A stretch of DNA of 64,000 nucleotides from Paracoccaceae bacterium (GTDB taxonomy: Bacteria; Pseudomonadota; Alphaproteobacteria; Rhodobacterales; Rhodobacteraceae), in NCBI GenBank assembly GCA_947461435.1, contig CANHLE010000004.1, positions 1 to 64,000 on the forward strand. The letters run 5' to 3'. This document shows positions 39,762 through 48,871 of the stretch, one piece after another. The position numbers were made by a program, and so were the translations under genes. The number at the start of each line of letters is the position of its first letter. Position 1 is the stretch's first letter. Under the pieces are notes generated by a model that was not told the origin of the DNA, ran no database searches, and was given only the letters and a program-made list of their open reading frames with translations.

Positions 39762-41543
39762 ATGCACGCCTACCGCAGCCAAACTTGCGCCGATCTGAAC
39801 AAATCGAATGAAGGTCAAACCGTCCGCCTGTCGGGCTGGGTTCACCGTGTTCGCGATCATGGCGGGGTTTTGTTCATTGACCTGCGGGATCATTACGGCA
39901 TCACGCAATTGATTGCTGACAGTGACAGCGCGGCCTTTGCCGATTTGGACAAGGTGCGTGCCGAATGGGTAATTTCCATAGATGGCCGGGTCATGGCGCG
40001 CGACGCCGCCCTTGTGAACCCCAAGATCCCGACGGGCGAGATTGAAGTTTACGTGACCGACATGCGGGTTCTGGGGGCAGCCGAAGACCTGCCGATGCCG
40101 GTTTTCGGCGATGTCGAATACCCTGAAGAAACCCGTCTGACCTATCGTTTCTTGGACCTGCGCCGTGAAAAGCTGCACAAGAACATGATGTTGCGGTCGA
40201 ACGTTGTGCGCAGTTTGCGCAGTCGCATGTGGGATCAGGGGTTCAACGAGTTTCAGACGCCGATCATCACCGCCTCCAGCCCTGAGGGCGCGCGCGACTT
40301 TTTGGTGCCGTCCCGCTTGCATCCGGGAAAGTTTTACGCCCTGCCGCAGGCACCGCAGCAGTTCAAGCAGTTGATCATGGTATCAGGGTTTGATCGGTAC
40401 TTTCAGATCGCGCCGTGTTTTCGCGATGAAGACCCGCGGGCAGACCGCTCTCCGACCGACTTTTACCAGTTGGATGTCGAGATGTCCTTTGTCGAGCAGG
40501 CCGATATCTTTGCGGCCGTGCAGCCCGTGATTCAAGGCGTTTTCGAAGAGTTCCGCCCCGAGATGAAAGTGCCCGCCGACTGGCCGCTGATCGCCTATCG
40601 CGACAGCTTGCTGTGGTTCGGATCGGACAAGCCCGACCTTCGCAACCCGATCCGGATGCAAATCGTTTCCGAGCATTTCCGTGGGTCAGGTTTTGCCGTA
40701 TTCGCCAAGCTGCTGGAGCAGGAAGGCACCGAAATCAGGGCCATTCCTGCGCCGACGGGGGGCAGCCGCAAGTTCTGTGACCGGATGAACGCCTTTGCGC
40801 AAAAAGAAGGCTTGCCCGGGATGGGCTATATCTTCTGGCGCGAGGCCGAAGATGGATCGGGTATGGAAGCGGCCGGGCCGCTGGCCAAGAACATCGGGCC
40901 TGAGCGGACCGAGGCGATCCGGGTGCAGCTGGGTCTTGGTCTGGGGGATGCGGCGTTTTTCCTTGGGGGCAAACCCGATGCCTTCCAGTCGGTTGCGGGC
41001 CGCGCGCGCAACGAGATTGGCCGGGAGTTGGGATTGGCCGAGACGGATACGTTCCGTTTTGCGTGGATCGTTGACTTTCCGATGTATGAAAAGACCGACG
41101 ATGGCAAAATTGACTTCAGCCATAACCCGTTTTCCATGCCGCAGGGCGGGCTAGAGGCGCTTCAGGGTGATCCCTTGAACGTTTATGCCTATCAGTATGA
41201 CCTTGCCTGCAACGGGTACGAGCTTATTTCTGGCGGTATTCGCAACCATAAGCCGGAAATCATGTACAAGGCTTTCGAGTTGGCGGGCTATCCCAACAGC
41301 GAAGTTGACAAGCGGTTTGGCGGGATGGTGAAGGCGTTCAAATATGGCGCGCCGCCGCACGGGGGCTGTGCCATGGGGATCGACCGGGCCGTGATGCTGC
41401 TGGCCGATGAGATGAACATCCGCGAGGTCATCATGTTCCCGATGAACCAGCGCGCCGAAGATCTGTTGATGGGCGCGCCGTCGGAGCCGTTGAACGAGCA
41501 GTTGCGCGAATTGCGCTTGCGTGTCGTGCCCAAGGACGCATGA
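39762..41543 (+). CDS. aspS: Aspartyl-tRNA synthetase
   Basis: Class II synthetase of 593 residues, normal for bacterial AspRS. The N-terminal anticodon-binding OB domain has [11 protein letters not shown]. The class II motif 2 [19 protein letters not shown] is present, followed by the bacterial GAD insertion and motif 3 [14 protein letters not shown]. An AGGGG site precedes the ATG. In bacteria that use the GatCAB amidotransferase, this enzyme may be nondiscriminating and also charge tRNA(Asn). It is followed by the DUF1993 gene with 16 nt between the genes. Confidence 0.97.
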   Translation: MHAYRSQTCADLNKSNEGQTVRLSGWVHRVRDHGGVLFIDLRDHYGITQLIADSDSAAFADLDKVRAEWVISIDGRVMARDAALVNPKIPTGEIEVYVTDMRVLGAAEDLPMPVFGDVEYPEETRLTYRFLDLRREKLHKNMMLRSNVVRSLRSRMWDQGFNEFQTPIITASSPEGARDFLVPSRLHPGKFYALPQAPQQFKQLIMVSGFDRYFQIAPCFRDEDPRADRSPTDFYQLDVEMSFVEQADIFAAVQPVIQGVFEEFRPEMKVPADWPLIAYRDSLLWFGSDKPDLRNPIRMQIVSEHFRGSGFAVFAKLLEQEGTEIRAIPAPTGGSRKFCDRMNAFAQKEGLPGMGYIFWREAEDGSGMEAAGPLAKNIGPERTEAIRVQLGLGLGDAAFFLGGKPDAFQSVAGRARNEIGRELGLAETDTFRFAWIVDFPMYEKTDDGKIDFSHNPFSMPQGGLEALQGDPLNVYAYQYDLACNGYELISGGIRNHKPEIMYKAFELAGYPNSEVDKRFGGMVKAFKYGAPPHGGCAMGIDRAVMLLADEMNIREVIMFPMNQRAEDLLMGAPSEPLNEQLRELRLRVVPKDA

Positions 41544-41559
41544 CGATGGAGGGCGGGTC

Positions 41560-42045
41560 GTGACAGCGTTTCCGCCCCTCTTTATCGCCTCTGTGCCGGT
41601 GTTTCGGCATTACCTTGGCCGCGCGCAGGACATGGCCGAAAAGGCCGGGCCAGATTTGATGGCGGCCCGAATTGCCGACAGCTTTCCCGCCGTGCAGCAT
41701 TTTGCAACCGCCGCGGGGTTTGCCCTGCGGGCGGTTTGCCCCTTGACCGGGCGCGAGATGCCCGATCTTCCGCGCGCGTTGGGCCCGCGTTTGGCGGTGG
41801 TGCGGGCAACCTTGGGGGCGATGAAGCCATCCGAGTTTGACGGGGCCGAAGGGCGGATCATTACCCACACGGCCGGGGCGGCCGAACTGGACCAGACGGC
41901 GGAGCAATTCTTGTACCTGTTCTGTCTGCCGAATTTCTTTTTCCATCTGACGATGGGCTATGCGTCGTTGCGGGCCGCGGGCCTTGCGCTGGGCAAGGAA
42001 GATTTTGACGGATTGCATTCCTATCCGCCTGCCGAACAGATTTAG
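41560..42045 (+). CDS. DUF1993 family protein (first copy)
   Basis: A 161-residue soluble protein. Members are four-helix-bundle proteins related to the DinB/YfiT fold, usually of unknown function. The family pattern FFFHLTMGYASLRAAGL is present at about residues 130-146, and FASVPVFRHYLGRAQDM-like text opens the protein. A GTG at 41560 is chosen because GGAGGGCGGG is just upstream; an in-frame GTG at 41521 lies within aspS. It is a paralogue of the DUF1993 gene at 55589. Cotranscription with aspS is likely from the 16-nt spacing. Confidence 0.8.
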   Translation: MTAFPPLFIASVPVFRHYLGRAQDMAEKAGPDLMAARIADSFPAVQHFATAAGFALRAVCPLTGREMPDLPRALGPRLAVVRATLGAMKPSEFDGAEGRIITHTAGAAELDQTAEQFLYLFCLPNFFFHLTMGYASLRAAGLALGKEDFDGLHSYPPAEQI

Positions 42046-42155
42046 CGGCCTTCAAGCGATTTGTTGCCGGGACGCGCGGCGTCCCCTTCCGTCTGATCAC
42101 CAAGCGCCTATCTTTGCGTCAAACCCCGCATCGCGGGCGATGTGTGAGGCGCGAT

Positions 42156-43511
42156 ATGAGTGTGACGGATGATCTGCTGGCGGTTCGCTTTGGGTACGGC
42201 TTGCCTTTGCCAAAGGGCGCGCCGCGCCGTTCTGCCGAGATTGCCGAAGAATTGAAGGGGCCCGATCGCGCGGCCGCCGCATGGCCCTTGCCGAAGCTTG
42301 CGGATTACGCGGTGAAGATCGACAAACTTCAGGCGATCAAGAAGGTTGCCAAGACGGGCGCCAACGTCAAGGAAAAGGAAGACGCCGCGCAGGCCGAGGT
42401 GGTTGCGATGGCGAACCTTGGTCACCGGACGGGCCTTGCGCGGGCGATCGACACGGCCGCGCCCTTTCGCGAGCGATTGGTCAATTTTTTTGCCAACCAT
42501 TTCACGGCGAATGCGCGTGGTGGGATATCCGGGATCTATATGCCTTTCGCGTTGGTCGAAGACGCCATTCGCCCCAATATCGGAAAATCGTTTGCCGCCA
42601 TGGTCAAGGCGGTCACCTTGCATCCGGCGATGTTGATTTTTCTGGATCAGCAGGTGTCGATTGGTCCCAACTCTGCGATGGGCCAAAAGCAGGAAAAGGG
42701 CCTGAATGAAAACCTGGCCCGAGAGCTGATGGAGTTGCACACCTTGGGGGTGGATGGGGGATACACACAGCAAGATGTGCGCCAACTGGCCGAATTGCTG
42801 ACGGGATTGACCGTCGACGACAATATGATGACAGCGTTTGAAAGCCGGCGCGTGGAGCCGGGCGCAGAAACCGTCATGGGCCAAAGTTACGGCACGGACC
42901 GCATTGAATCCATCAAGCGGGTCTTGCACGATCTGGCCCTGCACCCCGCAACCGCCGCGCACATGGCCCACAAACTGGCCGTGCATTTTGTCTCTGATAC
43001 GCCAGATCGGGCCATGGTTGAGGCGATGCGGCAGGCCTTTGTGGCAAGCGATGGCGATATTCCGACCGTGATCGAGGTTTTGCTTTCGCACCCGGCGGCC
43101 ATGGGCGCGCCCAGCAAGATACGCCAACCCTTTGATTTCATGGTTGCCGCGGCCCGCGCGCTGGGGGTGACGGGCACGCAGATTCAGACCCTGTCCCAAG
43201 GCGATTTCAAACGCGGATTTCTGCATCCCATGGAACAGATGGGACAAAGGTTGAAATATTCGCCCGGGCCTGATGGCTGGCCCGAAGAAGCCGAGGCTTG
43301 GGTGACCCCGCCGCGCCTTGCGGCCCGCATTGACTGGGCGATGTCGATGCCGCAGCGCTTGGTCAAGGAAATACCGGAGCCTGTGGCCTTTGCGTCAACG
43401 GCGTTGGGGGGGCTGGCCTCTGCAACGTTGATGACGGCGGCATCGCGCGCGGAAACGCGTCTTGTCGGGGTGGGAATCGTGCTGTCCTCGCCTGATTTCA
43501 ATCGGAGATAG
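42156..43511 (+). CDS. DUF1800 family protein
   Basis: A 451-residue protein of the DUF1800 family, often encoded next to DUF1501. The signature NFFANHFTANARG and the block GLNENLARELMELHTLGVDG are present, plus TTDNMM-type text in the middle and a C-terminal DUF1800-like end. No signal peptide is visible at this start, as in many alphaproteobacterial members. It ends 3 nt before the DUF1501 gene, so they are an operon. The function of the pair is not established; both families are widespread in environmental bacteria and may act on surface or exported polymers. Confidence 0.88.
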   Translation: MSVTDDLLAVRFGYGLPLPKGAPRRSAEIAEELKGPDRAAAAWPLPKLADYAVKIDKLQAIKKVAKTGANVKEKEDAAQAEVVAMANLGHRTGLARAIDTAAPFRERLVNFFANHFTANARGGISGIYMPFALVEDAIRPNIGKSFAAMVKAVTLHPAMLIFLDQQVSIGPNSAMGQKQEKGLNENLARELMELHTLGVDGGYTQQDVRQLAELLTGLTVDDNMMTAFESRRVEPGAETVMGQSYGTDRIESIKRVLHDLALHPATAAHMAHKLAVHFVSDTPDRAMVEAMRQAFVASDGDIPTVIEVLLSHPAAMGAPSKIRQPFDFMVAAARALGVTGTQIQTLSQGDFKRGFLHPMEQMGQRLKYSPGPDGWPEEAEAWVTPPRLAARIDWAMSMPQRLVKEIPEPVAFASTALGGLASATLMTAASRAETRLVGVGIVLSSPDFNRR

Positions 43512-43514
43512 AGT

Positions 43515-44708
43515 ATGGATCGCAGAGCGTTTCTGAGGGCGGGAGTGGCCGGGGCGTGTTCGCTGGCGGCCCATCCGTTGATGTCGACCGTCACCTTTGC
43601 GGCGTCGAACGGAGGGCGACCGCTGGGCGAGCATCGATTGATCGTTGTGATCCTTCGCGGGGCCATGGACGGGCTAGACGTTTTGCGGCCTTTTGGGGAT
43701 GCCAATCTTGCCCGCTATCGGCCCAGCATCATCAAAGGGGACAAGGGGTCGGAACTGGACGGCTTCTTCTGGTTGCACCCGGCCATGAAGGCGTTGATGC
43801 CGCTTTGGTCGGCGGGGCAACTTGGCTTTGTCCATGCCGTATCGACACCCTATCGGGACAAGCGCAGCCATTTCGATGGCCAAGACATGCTGGAGGGCGG
43901 CACGGGCATGGATGTGCCCATTGCCGAGATACGCGATGGCTGGCTGAACCGATTGCTGCAGGCCGTCCCGGGGATGACGGCGCAGACCGCCTATTCGGTG
44001 GGGATCGCCGAAATGCCCATTCTTAAGGGCGTGGCGCCTTTTGCTGCTTGGGCGCCCGAGCAATCGCTTGATCTTTCGGCCGCCAGCAAAGCGTTGCTGG
44101 ACCAAGTCTATCAATCAGATCCGTTGTTTCATGCCGCCTCGGCCCAAGCCATGGAACTGTCGGCCCATTTGGCCGAAGCGGATGCGCAGGGCAAAAAGCC
44201 GACCGGCCCCTTTGCCGATGATTTGGCCTTGGCCGATTTTACGGCCGAGAGGTTGCGCGCAGAGACCCGTATTGCAAGCTTTTCCATATCAGGTTGGGAT
44301 ACGCACCGCACGCAAGGCAATGCGATCGTCAAGCCCTTGGAGCGGTTGGCGCAGGTGATCTTGCGCCTTCAGCAAGGATTGGGAGAGACTTGGGGCAAGA
44401 CGCTTCTTGTGGCGATGACCGAATTTGGCCGCACGGCGCGCGAAAATGGAACGCAAGGCACCGATCACGGAACGGGCGGGGCCATGGTTCTGGCCGGGGG
44501 AGCGTTGAAGGGCGGCCGTGTATTGGGAGATTGGCCGGGATTGGACGAAGCGGCGCTGTTTGAACGGCGCGATCTGATGCCCACGACAGATGTGCGCGCC
44601 TGGGCGGGCCACGCGCTGCGCGGGATGTACGGGTTTGACGTGGGTTTGATTGAAAAGACGATCTTCCCGGGGCTGATCCTGCCGCCAGATCCGGGCCTTC
44701 TGCTTTGA
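43515..44708 (+). CDS. DUF1501 family protein, Tat-exported
   Basis: A 397-residue protein. A twin-arginine signal opens it (MDRRAFLRAGVAGACSLAAH), followed by the DUF1501 sulfatase/phosphatase-like fold: VILRGAMDGLDVLRPFGD, GWDTHRTQGN, TEFGRTARENGTQGTDHGTG and AMVLAGGALKGGRVLGDWPG. It is paired with the DUF1800 gene 3 nt upstream. Folded export by Tat suggests a cofactor or metal. Activity is unknown. A 9-bp hairpin (CCTTGCCCC/GGGGCAAGG, 44715-44739) follows the stop but lacks a T run, so it is not a certain terminator. Confidence 0.88.
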   Translation: MDRRAFLRAGVAGACSLAAHPLMSTVTFAASNGGRPLGEHRLIVVILRGAMDGLDVLRPFGDANLARYRPSIIKGDKGSELDGFFWLHPAMKALMPLWSAGQLGFVHAVSTPYRDKRSHFDGQDMLEGGTGMDVPIAEIRDGWLNRLLQAVPGMTAQTAYSVGIAEMPILKGVAPFAAWAPEQSLDLSAASKALLDQVYQSDPLFHAASAQAMELSAHLAEADAQGKKPTGPFADDLALADFTAERLRAETRIASFSISGWDTHRTQGNAIVKPLERLAQVILRLQQGLGETWGKTLLVAMTEFGRTARENGTQGTDHGTGGAMVLAGGALKGGRVLGDWPGLDEAALFERRDLMPTTDVRAWAGHALRGMYGFDVGLIEKTIFPGLILPPDPGLLL

Positions 44709-44764
44709 CCTTGCCCTTGCCCCTGATGCCGGGGCAAGGTGGGAAAAAAGGCGAAGGATCTGTC

Positions 44765-45475
44765 GTGCCTGCAAAACAATTTGGCGAAAGTCTGGTGAAC
44801 TGGAAGGTTCCGGTTCCCCCGGGACAAGCGGTTTTGGAGGGGCATACCGTACGACTGGAGCGCCTGTCGGCCGATGCGCACGCGGCGGATCTGTTTGCGG
44901 CGGTCAGCGGTCATGATGATTTGTGGGATTATCTTCCCTACGGCCCGTTTTCTTCGGCGTCGGCCTATCATCGGTGGATGAAAGAGTCAGCCAGCGGTCA
45001 GGATCCGTTCTTTTACGCCTTGCGGGACAAGGGGACGGGCCAGTGCGGCGGTCTGGCCAGTTTCCTGCGCATTACCCCCGAGGCCGGCAGTATCGAGATC
45101 GGGCATATTTGCCTGTCGCCCCAAATTCAGCGCAGTGCGGCCGCAACCGAAATGCAGTTTTTGATGATGGATTGGGCGTTTTGTGCGGGCTATCGGCGGT
45201 TTGAATGGAAATGCGATGCGCTGAATGTTCCCTCGCGCCGGGCGGCGCAGCGGCTTGGGTTCAGTTTCGAAGGGGTGTTTCGCCAAGCGACGATCGTGAA
45301 AGGCCGCAATCGCGATACGGCGTGGTTTTCGGTGATTGACTCTGAATGGCCGGCGCTGCGGGAGGCCTATCGCGTTTGGCTTTCGCCCGCCAATTTTGAT
45401 GAGGCGGGCCGTCAGAAAGAACGGTTGTCGGATTTGACGCGGCTGACGCGTGCCGGATCTGACCCAACGCTTTAA
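44765..45475 (+). CDS. GNAT family N-acetyltransferase (RimJ/RimL-like)
   Basis: A 236-residue acetyltransferase. The N-terminal LEGHTVRLERLSADAHAADLF is the usual opening, the acetyl-CoA-binding region lies around SIEIGHICLSPQIQRSAAAT, and the C-terminal core ends in NVPSRRAAQRLGFSFEGVFR, the conserved helix before the last strands. GTG at 44765 has a GAAGGA site. It follows the DUF1800/DUF1501 pair in the same direction; coupling is not obvious because 56 nt and a hairpin separate them. The 3' end overlaps the convergent receiver gene by 4 nt (TTAA). The acetylated substrate is unknown. Confidence 0.88.
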   Translation: MPAKQFGESLVNWKVPVPPGQAVLEGHTVRLERLSADAHAADLFAAVSGHDDLWDYLPYGPFSSASAYHRWMKESASGQDPFFYALRDKGTGQCGGLASFLRITPEAGSIEIGHICLSPQIQRSAAATEMQFLMMDWAFCAGYRRFEWKCDALNVPSRRAAQRLGFSFEGVFRQATIVKGRNRDTAWFSVIDSEWPALREAYRVWLSPANFDEAGRQKERLSDLTRLTRAGSDPTL

Positions 45476-46221
45476 CCGATCCGCGTGCCTGACGTCATCA
45501 GGGGGGTCTTGACCCCGTCCAACCGCTGATTGACGGCCCAGAGCAGGCGGGCCAAACCTTCGGGGCCATGGGCACCTGCGTCACTTGCGGCAACCAAGGT
45601 GTCATCGTCGCTGACACGGGCAATGCCGGCCACGAAATTGCTGACATAGCGCTGAAGGGCGCGGTCCGGTTCCTGACCCAGCGTTTTGGCGGCGCGCAAC
45701 AGGTCATCGCGCAGGGCCAAAGGATCAGGGGCGGGCAGCGGCGCGGATAAAGACGGGTGGGTCAGATCGACGGGCCCGGGCAAAAAGCGCGCCATGAGTT
45801 CGCAAAACGCCCGGTAGCCGCCGATTGGCTTTTCCAAGAACCCATCTGCCCCCGCGGCCAAAGCCGAAAGGCGACCGGTTGGCAAACCTGAGGTTCCGAT
45901 AATGGCCGCAATGCGCGGCCGGGCGAGGACAAGATCGCGGATCAACGCCTCCCCCCGGCCATCGGGCAGGCCAAGGTCGACGACGGCGATATCTGGCCGA
46001 TAGGTGCGCAGATGGGCGCGGGCCGTTTCCAGATTTTCGGCACGCCGCAGCCGCGCGCCGGCGCGCTGGGCAATCAAGCGCAACGCTTCGCAGGCAAATC
46101 GGCTGTCTTCGACGACAAGGATGGTCAATCCTTGCAGGGGCAGCGCGGCCGAAGGGGGATGGGCAGACGGACCGATGGCAAAGGCGAGATTGGGATAAGC
46201 AGGATGATCTTGACGAGGCAT
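45472..46221 (-). CDS. Receiver-domain protein with unclassified C-terminal region
   Basis: A 249-residue protein. After about 25 flexible residues a CheY-like receiver domain follows (LTILVVEDSRFACEALRLIA with the acidic pair, VVDLGLPDGRG with the phosphoacceptor, ADGFLEKPIGG with the lysine). The rest (about 150-249) is a helical region with no DNA-binding domain I recognise (DPLALRDDLLRAAKTLGQEP and further), perhaps a histidine phosphotransfer-like or protein-interaction module. No kinase gene is adjacent. It is convergent with the GNAT gene. ATG at 46221 is chosen over the longer open frame upstream, which runs antisense into the epimerase gene. A stand-alone output regulator or phosphorelay hub is possible. 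Confidence 0.8.
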   Translation of the reverse strand: MPRQDHPAYPNLAFAIGPSAHPPSAALPLQGLTILVVEDSRFACEALRLIAQRAGARLRRAENLETARAHLRTYRPDIAVVDLGLPDGRGEALIRDLVLARPRIAAIIGTSGLPTGRLSALAAGADGFLEKPIGGYRAFCELMARFLPGPVDLTHPSLSAPLPAPDPLALRDDLLRAAKTLGQEPDRALQRYVSNFVAGIARVSDDDTLVAASDAGAHGPEGLARLLWAVNQRLDGVKTPLMTSGTRIG

Positions 46222-46372
46222 GGCAGACCTGACGGACAAGGGGCGGAAGACCACCCTGCGCCCAAGTTGCCTAATATCGGGTAAACGCCGCGCCCCTTTT
46301 ATGCGACACAAAGCCTGCTTGCACCCGGCAGAGCCGCTGGTCATAAGGGCTGAACATCGCCGGAGGCAAAGC

Positions 46373-46777
46373 ATGATCGGACGCCTGAACCACGTGGCCA
46401 TAGCGGTGCCTGATCTGGCCGCGGCGGCCGAGCAATATCGCGGGACCTTGGGAGCGCATGTCCGCCCGCCGCAGGATGAACCTGCGCATGGCGTCACGGT
46501 TGTGTTCATCGACCTGCCGAACACCAAGATCGAGCTTTTGGCCCCCCTTGGCGCGGCGTCGCCCATTGCCGGATTTCTGGAAAAGAACCCTTCGGGCGGG
46601 ATTCACCATATCTGTTACGAAGTGGCCGATATTCTTGCCGCGCGCGATCAGTTGAAGGCCGCCGGGGCCCGCGTTTTGGGAACGGGTGAGCCCAAGATCG
46701 GCGCGCATGGCAAGCCTGTCTTGTTCCTTCATCCCAAAGACTTCACCGGGTGCCTAATTGAATTGGAACAAGAATGA
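46373..46777 (+). CDS. mce: Methylmalonyl-CoA epimerase
   Basis: Interconverts (R)- and (S)-methylmalonyl-CoA, linking propionyl-CoA carboxylation to methylmalonyl-CoA mutase. It is 134 residues, vicinal oxygen chelate fold: N-terminal RLNHVAIAVPDL with a metal histidine, GGIHHICYEVADI with further metal ligand and catalytic region, and KDFTGCLIELEQE with the last glutamate. GGAGG lies 6 nt upstream of the ATG. It overlaps DUF1467 by 4 nt (ATGA), the usual alphaproteobacterial pairing. It belongs to the same route as prpE at 12.9 kb. Confidence 0.95.
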   Translation: MIGRLNHVAIAVPDLAAAAEQYRGTLGAHVRPPQDEPAHGVTVVFIDLPNTKIELLAPLGAASPIAGFLEKNPSGGIHHICYEVADILAARDQLKAAGARVLGTGEPKIGAHGKPVLFLHPKDFTGCLIELEQE

Positions 46778-47040
46778 CCATCACCGCCGCCATCGTAACC
46801 TTTGCCACCTTGTGGTTTTTGGTGTTCTTTTGCGTGTTGCCCGTGCAGTTCAAAAGTCAGGCAGAAGATGGAAAGATCGAGCCGGGAACACCGTCTTCGG
46901 CGCCGTCAGACCCCCAGATCAGCCGCAAGGCCAAGATCACCTCGGCGATCACCGTGGTTTTGTTTGTGGCGGTTTATGCCCTTGTCACATCGGGCTGGAT
47001 CACAACCGACAATATGGATGTGTTCCATATCCTGAACTAA
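46774..47040 (+). CDS. DUF1467 family membrane protein
   Basis: An 88-residue protein with two transmembrane helices (about 4-24 and 56-76) and a polar loop between them (SQAEDGKIEPGTPSSAPSDP). The N-terminal TLWFLVFFCVLPVQFKSQ is the DUF1467 pattern. It is regularly found downstream of methylmalonyl-CoA epimerase in alphaproteobacteria, here overlapping by 4 nt, but its role is not known. Its stop overlaps the stop of the convergent EI24 gene by 3 nt (CTAA). Confidence 0.9.
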   Translation: MTITAAIVTFATLWFLVFFCVLPVQFKSQAEDGKIEPGTPSSAPSDPQISRKAKITSAITVVLFVAVYALVTSGWITTDNMDVFHILN

Positions 47041-47762
47041 CCACGGGTAGGGGGCATCTGCCCCATGCTGGACCGATTTGATCGTGACAGCCGGTGGAAC
47101 ATATGCGTGAAGGTTGCCACGGCCAAGACCGGAATGACAAGGTTCAACACCGGAATGCTGAGGGGGGCGGCCATCAAGGTGCCCGCCAGCCAGACCTGCC
47201 AGCGATAGGTGCGCCGCAATGCCTTGGCAGCCTCTGGTGAGAGGCGGCGCAGGGCGACCAGATTGAAATACTCGCGCCCCAGCAGCCAGCCATTGGCCGC
47301 CCAATAAAGGGGCACGTAAAGCGGGCCGAGGGCCAAGGCCAGAAGAAGCACGATGTTCAAGGCAATGAAAAGGCCGGTAAAATTCACAAAATCGATCAGG
47401 CCGGTTGCAAAACTGCGCGCGGCGACCGGCGGCAAATTGGGGTAGAAACGATCTTCTACCGCGTCGGCGACATCTTCCAGAAAAAGACCCGAAAAGGCCG
47501 CTGCCGTCGGGATCATCAGGAACACGGATAAAAGCAGGATCAGGAAGAACGATCCGACCGACAGAAAGGTGCCAAGCCCGTCTATGGGCCCGATCAAGAA
47601 CAGATCGACCGAGCCGGGGTTCAACCAATGGATGACCAAAAGCAAGACCGCATAGACAGCGGTTAAAAGGGCAAGCGCCAAAAGCACGCCCAAAAACACC
47701 ACGCGGCGAAATCGGCTGTCGCCGATCTGGCTGAGCGCGCGGGTGAAATCGGTAAAGATCAC
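47037..47762 (-). CDS. EI24 domain membrane protein (CysZ-like)
   Basis: A 241-residue protein with four to five hydrophobic helices and the EI24/CysZ pattern (VFLGVLLALALLTAVYAVLLL, PTAAAFSGLFLEDVADAVED, ALGPLYVPLYWAANGWLLGRE). CysZ transports sulfate; this group is broader. GTG at 47762 is preferred: it forms a GTGA overlap with the nitroreductase stop. An ATG at 47774 would also be possible. It is cotranscribed with the nitroreductase. Transport specificity cannot be inferred. Confidence 0.85.
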   Translation of the reverse strand: MIFTDFTRALSQIGDSRFRRVVFLGVLLALALLTAVYAVLLLVIHWLNPGSVDLFLIGPIDGLGTFLSVGSFFLILLLSVFLMIPTAAAFSGLFLEDVADAVEDRFYPNLPPVAARSFATGLIDFVNFTGLFIALNIVLLLALALGPLYVPLYWAANGWLLGREYFNLVALRRLSPEAAKALRRTYRWQVWLAGTLMAAPLSIPVLNLVIPVLAVATFTHMFHRLSRSNRSSMGQMPPTRG

Positions 47763-48337
47763 GTCAGGCCCCATTGAACGCGGCGCGCAAGGTCTGGGCG
47801 GGGCCGGTCGGGGGCCTGCGGGCCGGGCGTGCCGATATGCACGATGCCGGCCACGGTTTCAGCGCCCGTGCAGCCAAAGGCGCTGGCCGCAAAATCGGGG
47901 TCATGCGATGGCCAGCCAGACAGCCAGTTTGCGCCCCAGCCTGACGCCGTGGCGGCGTGCAGGATATTCATGCACAGCGCCCCGGCTGACAAAAGCTGTT
48001 CGGACAACGGCACCTTTTCTTGGGCAACGGGCGCGCTGATCACGGCGATGGCGCAGTGCCCCAGATCAAACTGCCCGCGGCCTTTGGCGATTTTTTCGGC
48101 ATCCAAGGCCAAGCGAAGGGCGCGATCTTCGGCCAAATCGGCCAGGCGCTGCATGTCGGCGCGGTTCAAAACGATCAGCCGCCACGGCTCCAGCTTGCCA
48201 TGATCGGGAACGCGCAGGGCCACTGTCAAGATCGATTCAAGCGCGGCGCGGTCGGGTGTTGGGCCGCTGAAGAACTTTGCAGGGTGGGACCGGCGGGCGG
48301 CCAGATAGGCAAAGGCATCAAGCAAGGGGGCGGGCAT
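47759..48337 (-). CDS. Nitroreductase family protein (YdjA-like)
   Basis: A 192-residue FMN-dependent oxidoreductase of the small YdjA/nitroreductase type. The N-terminal AYLAARRSHPAKFFSGP gives the FMN-binding arginine/serine, DHGKLEPWRLIVL the next, and the C-terminal TVAGIVHIGTPGPQAPDRPRP with the FMN phosphate arginine closes it. AAAGGAGA precedes the ATG at 48337. It is translationally coupled to the EI24 gene. Substrate is unknown; the family reduces nitroaromatics, quinones or unidentified metabolites. Confidence 0.9.
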   Translation of the reverse strand: MPAPLLDAFAYLAARRSHPAKFFSGPTPDRAALESILTVALRVPDHGKLEPWRLIVLNRADMQRLADLAEDRALRLALDAEKIAKGRGQFDLGHCAIAVISAPVAQEKVPLSEQLLSAGALCMNILHAATASGWGANWLSGWPSHDPDFAASAFGCTGAETVAGIVHIGTPGPQAPDRPRPDLARRVQWGLT

Positions 48338-48490
48338 GAAACTCTCCTTTTGGGTGACCTTGCCTGCTTTATGGCCAAGGTCAAGCAGGCTTGGGGTGCG
48401 GGCCGCGCGGCCCGCGCCGGGCCCTGCCGCCGATCGGCGCGGCGGCGAACCGCGTGGGATCATGTCCCTGCGCTTTACGGATCTGCGCAA

Positions 48491-48736
48491 TCAGGCCGGC
48501 GTTTTCCCCGGCGCAAGGCGATAGCTGCCTTCGGGAAGATTCAAGGCGGCCGCCAGATCGCGTGATTGTTGCAAGGACAAGGTCAGCCGCATCGGCTGAT
48601 CAGTTATCGGATCGACCTGCTGAACGACGATACAATCTTCGAAGACCTCGACCACGACATCTTCTTGCAGGTAGGTTTCGCCCTCATCCACGAGGGTGAT
48701 CACGGTGGCATCAAATTCGTGTTCAATGGTAAACAT
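48491..48736 (-). CDS. Small acidic hypothetical protein
   Basis: An 81-residue soluble protein, acidic in the first 45 residues (FDATVITLVDEGETYLQED, VFEDCIVVQQVDP) with a short basic tail. No signal peptide or membrane segment and no family I recognise; the fold looks all-beta plus one helix. The start at ATG 48736 has no good ribosome site. Divergent from the M48 lipoprotein gene with a 135-bp spacer. Length and codon use are consistent with a genuine gene. Confidence 0.65.
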   Translation of the reverse strand: MFTIEHEFDATVITLVDEGETYLQEDVVVEVFEDCIVVQQVDPITDQPMRLTLSLQQSRDLAAALNLPEGSYRLAPGKTPA

Positions 48737-48871
48737 AAGGCAAGTCTAGCGCGAAGGTGCAAGGGTTGTGAACCGCAAATCGGTGTATCACCTTCGCGTG
48801 GGCAGTCTTGCGGGCAGCCGAGCAAAGGCTATCGTAAGAACGTCAACACCAAGGGGGGCTGCAGATTGATC

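Noticed and set aside
44715..44739. 9-bp hairpin CCTTGCCCC/GGGGCAAGG after the DUF1501 gene
   Set aside because: A perfect stem, but it is followed by TGGGAAAAAA instead of T residues, and the GNAT start lies just beyond, so terminator function is uncertain.
46222..46566. 115-residue N-terminal extension of the receiver protein
   Set aside because: It overlaps the epimerase gene antisense and the MPRQDHP start is adequate.
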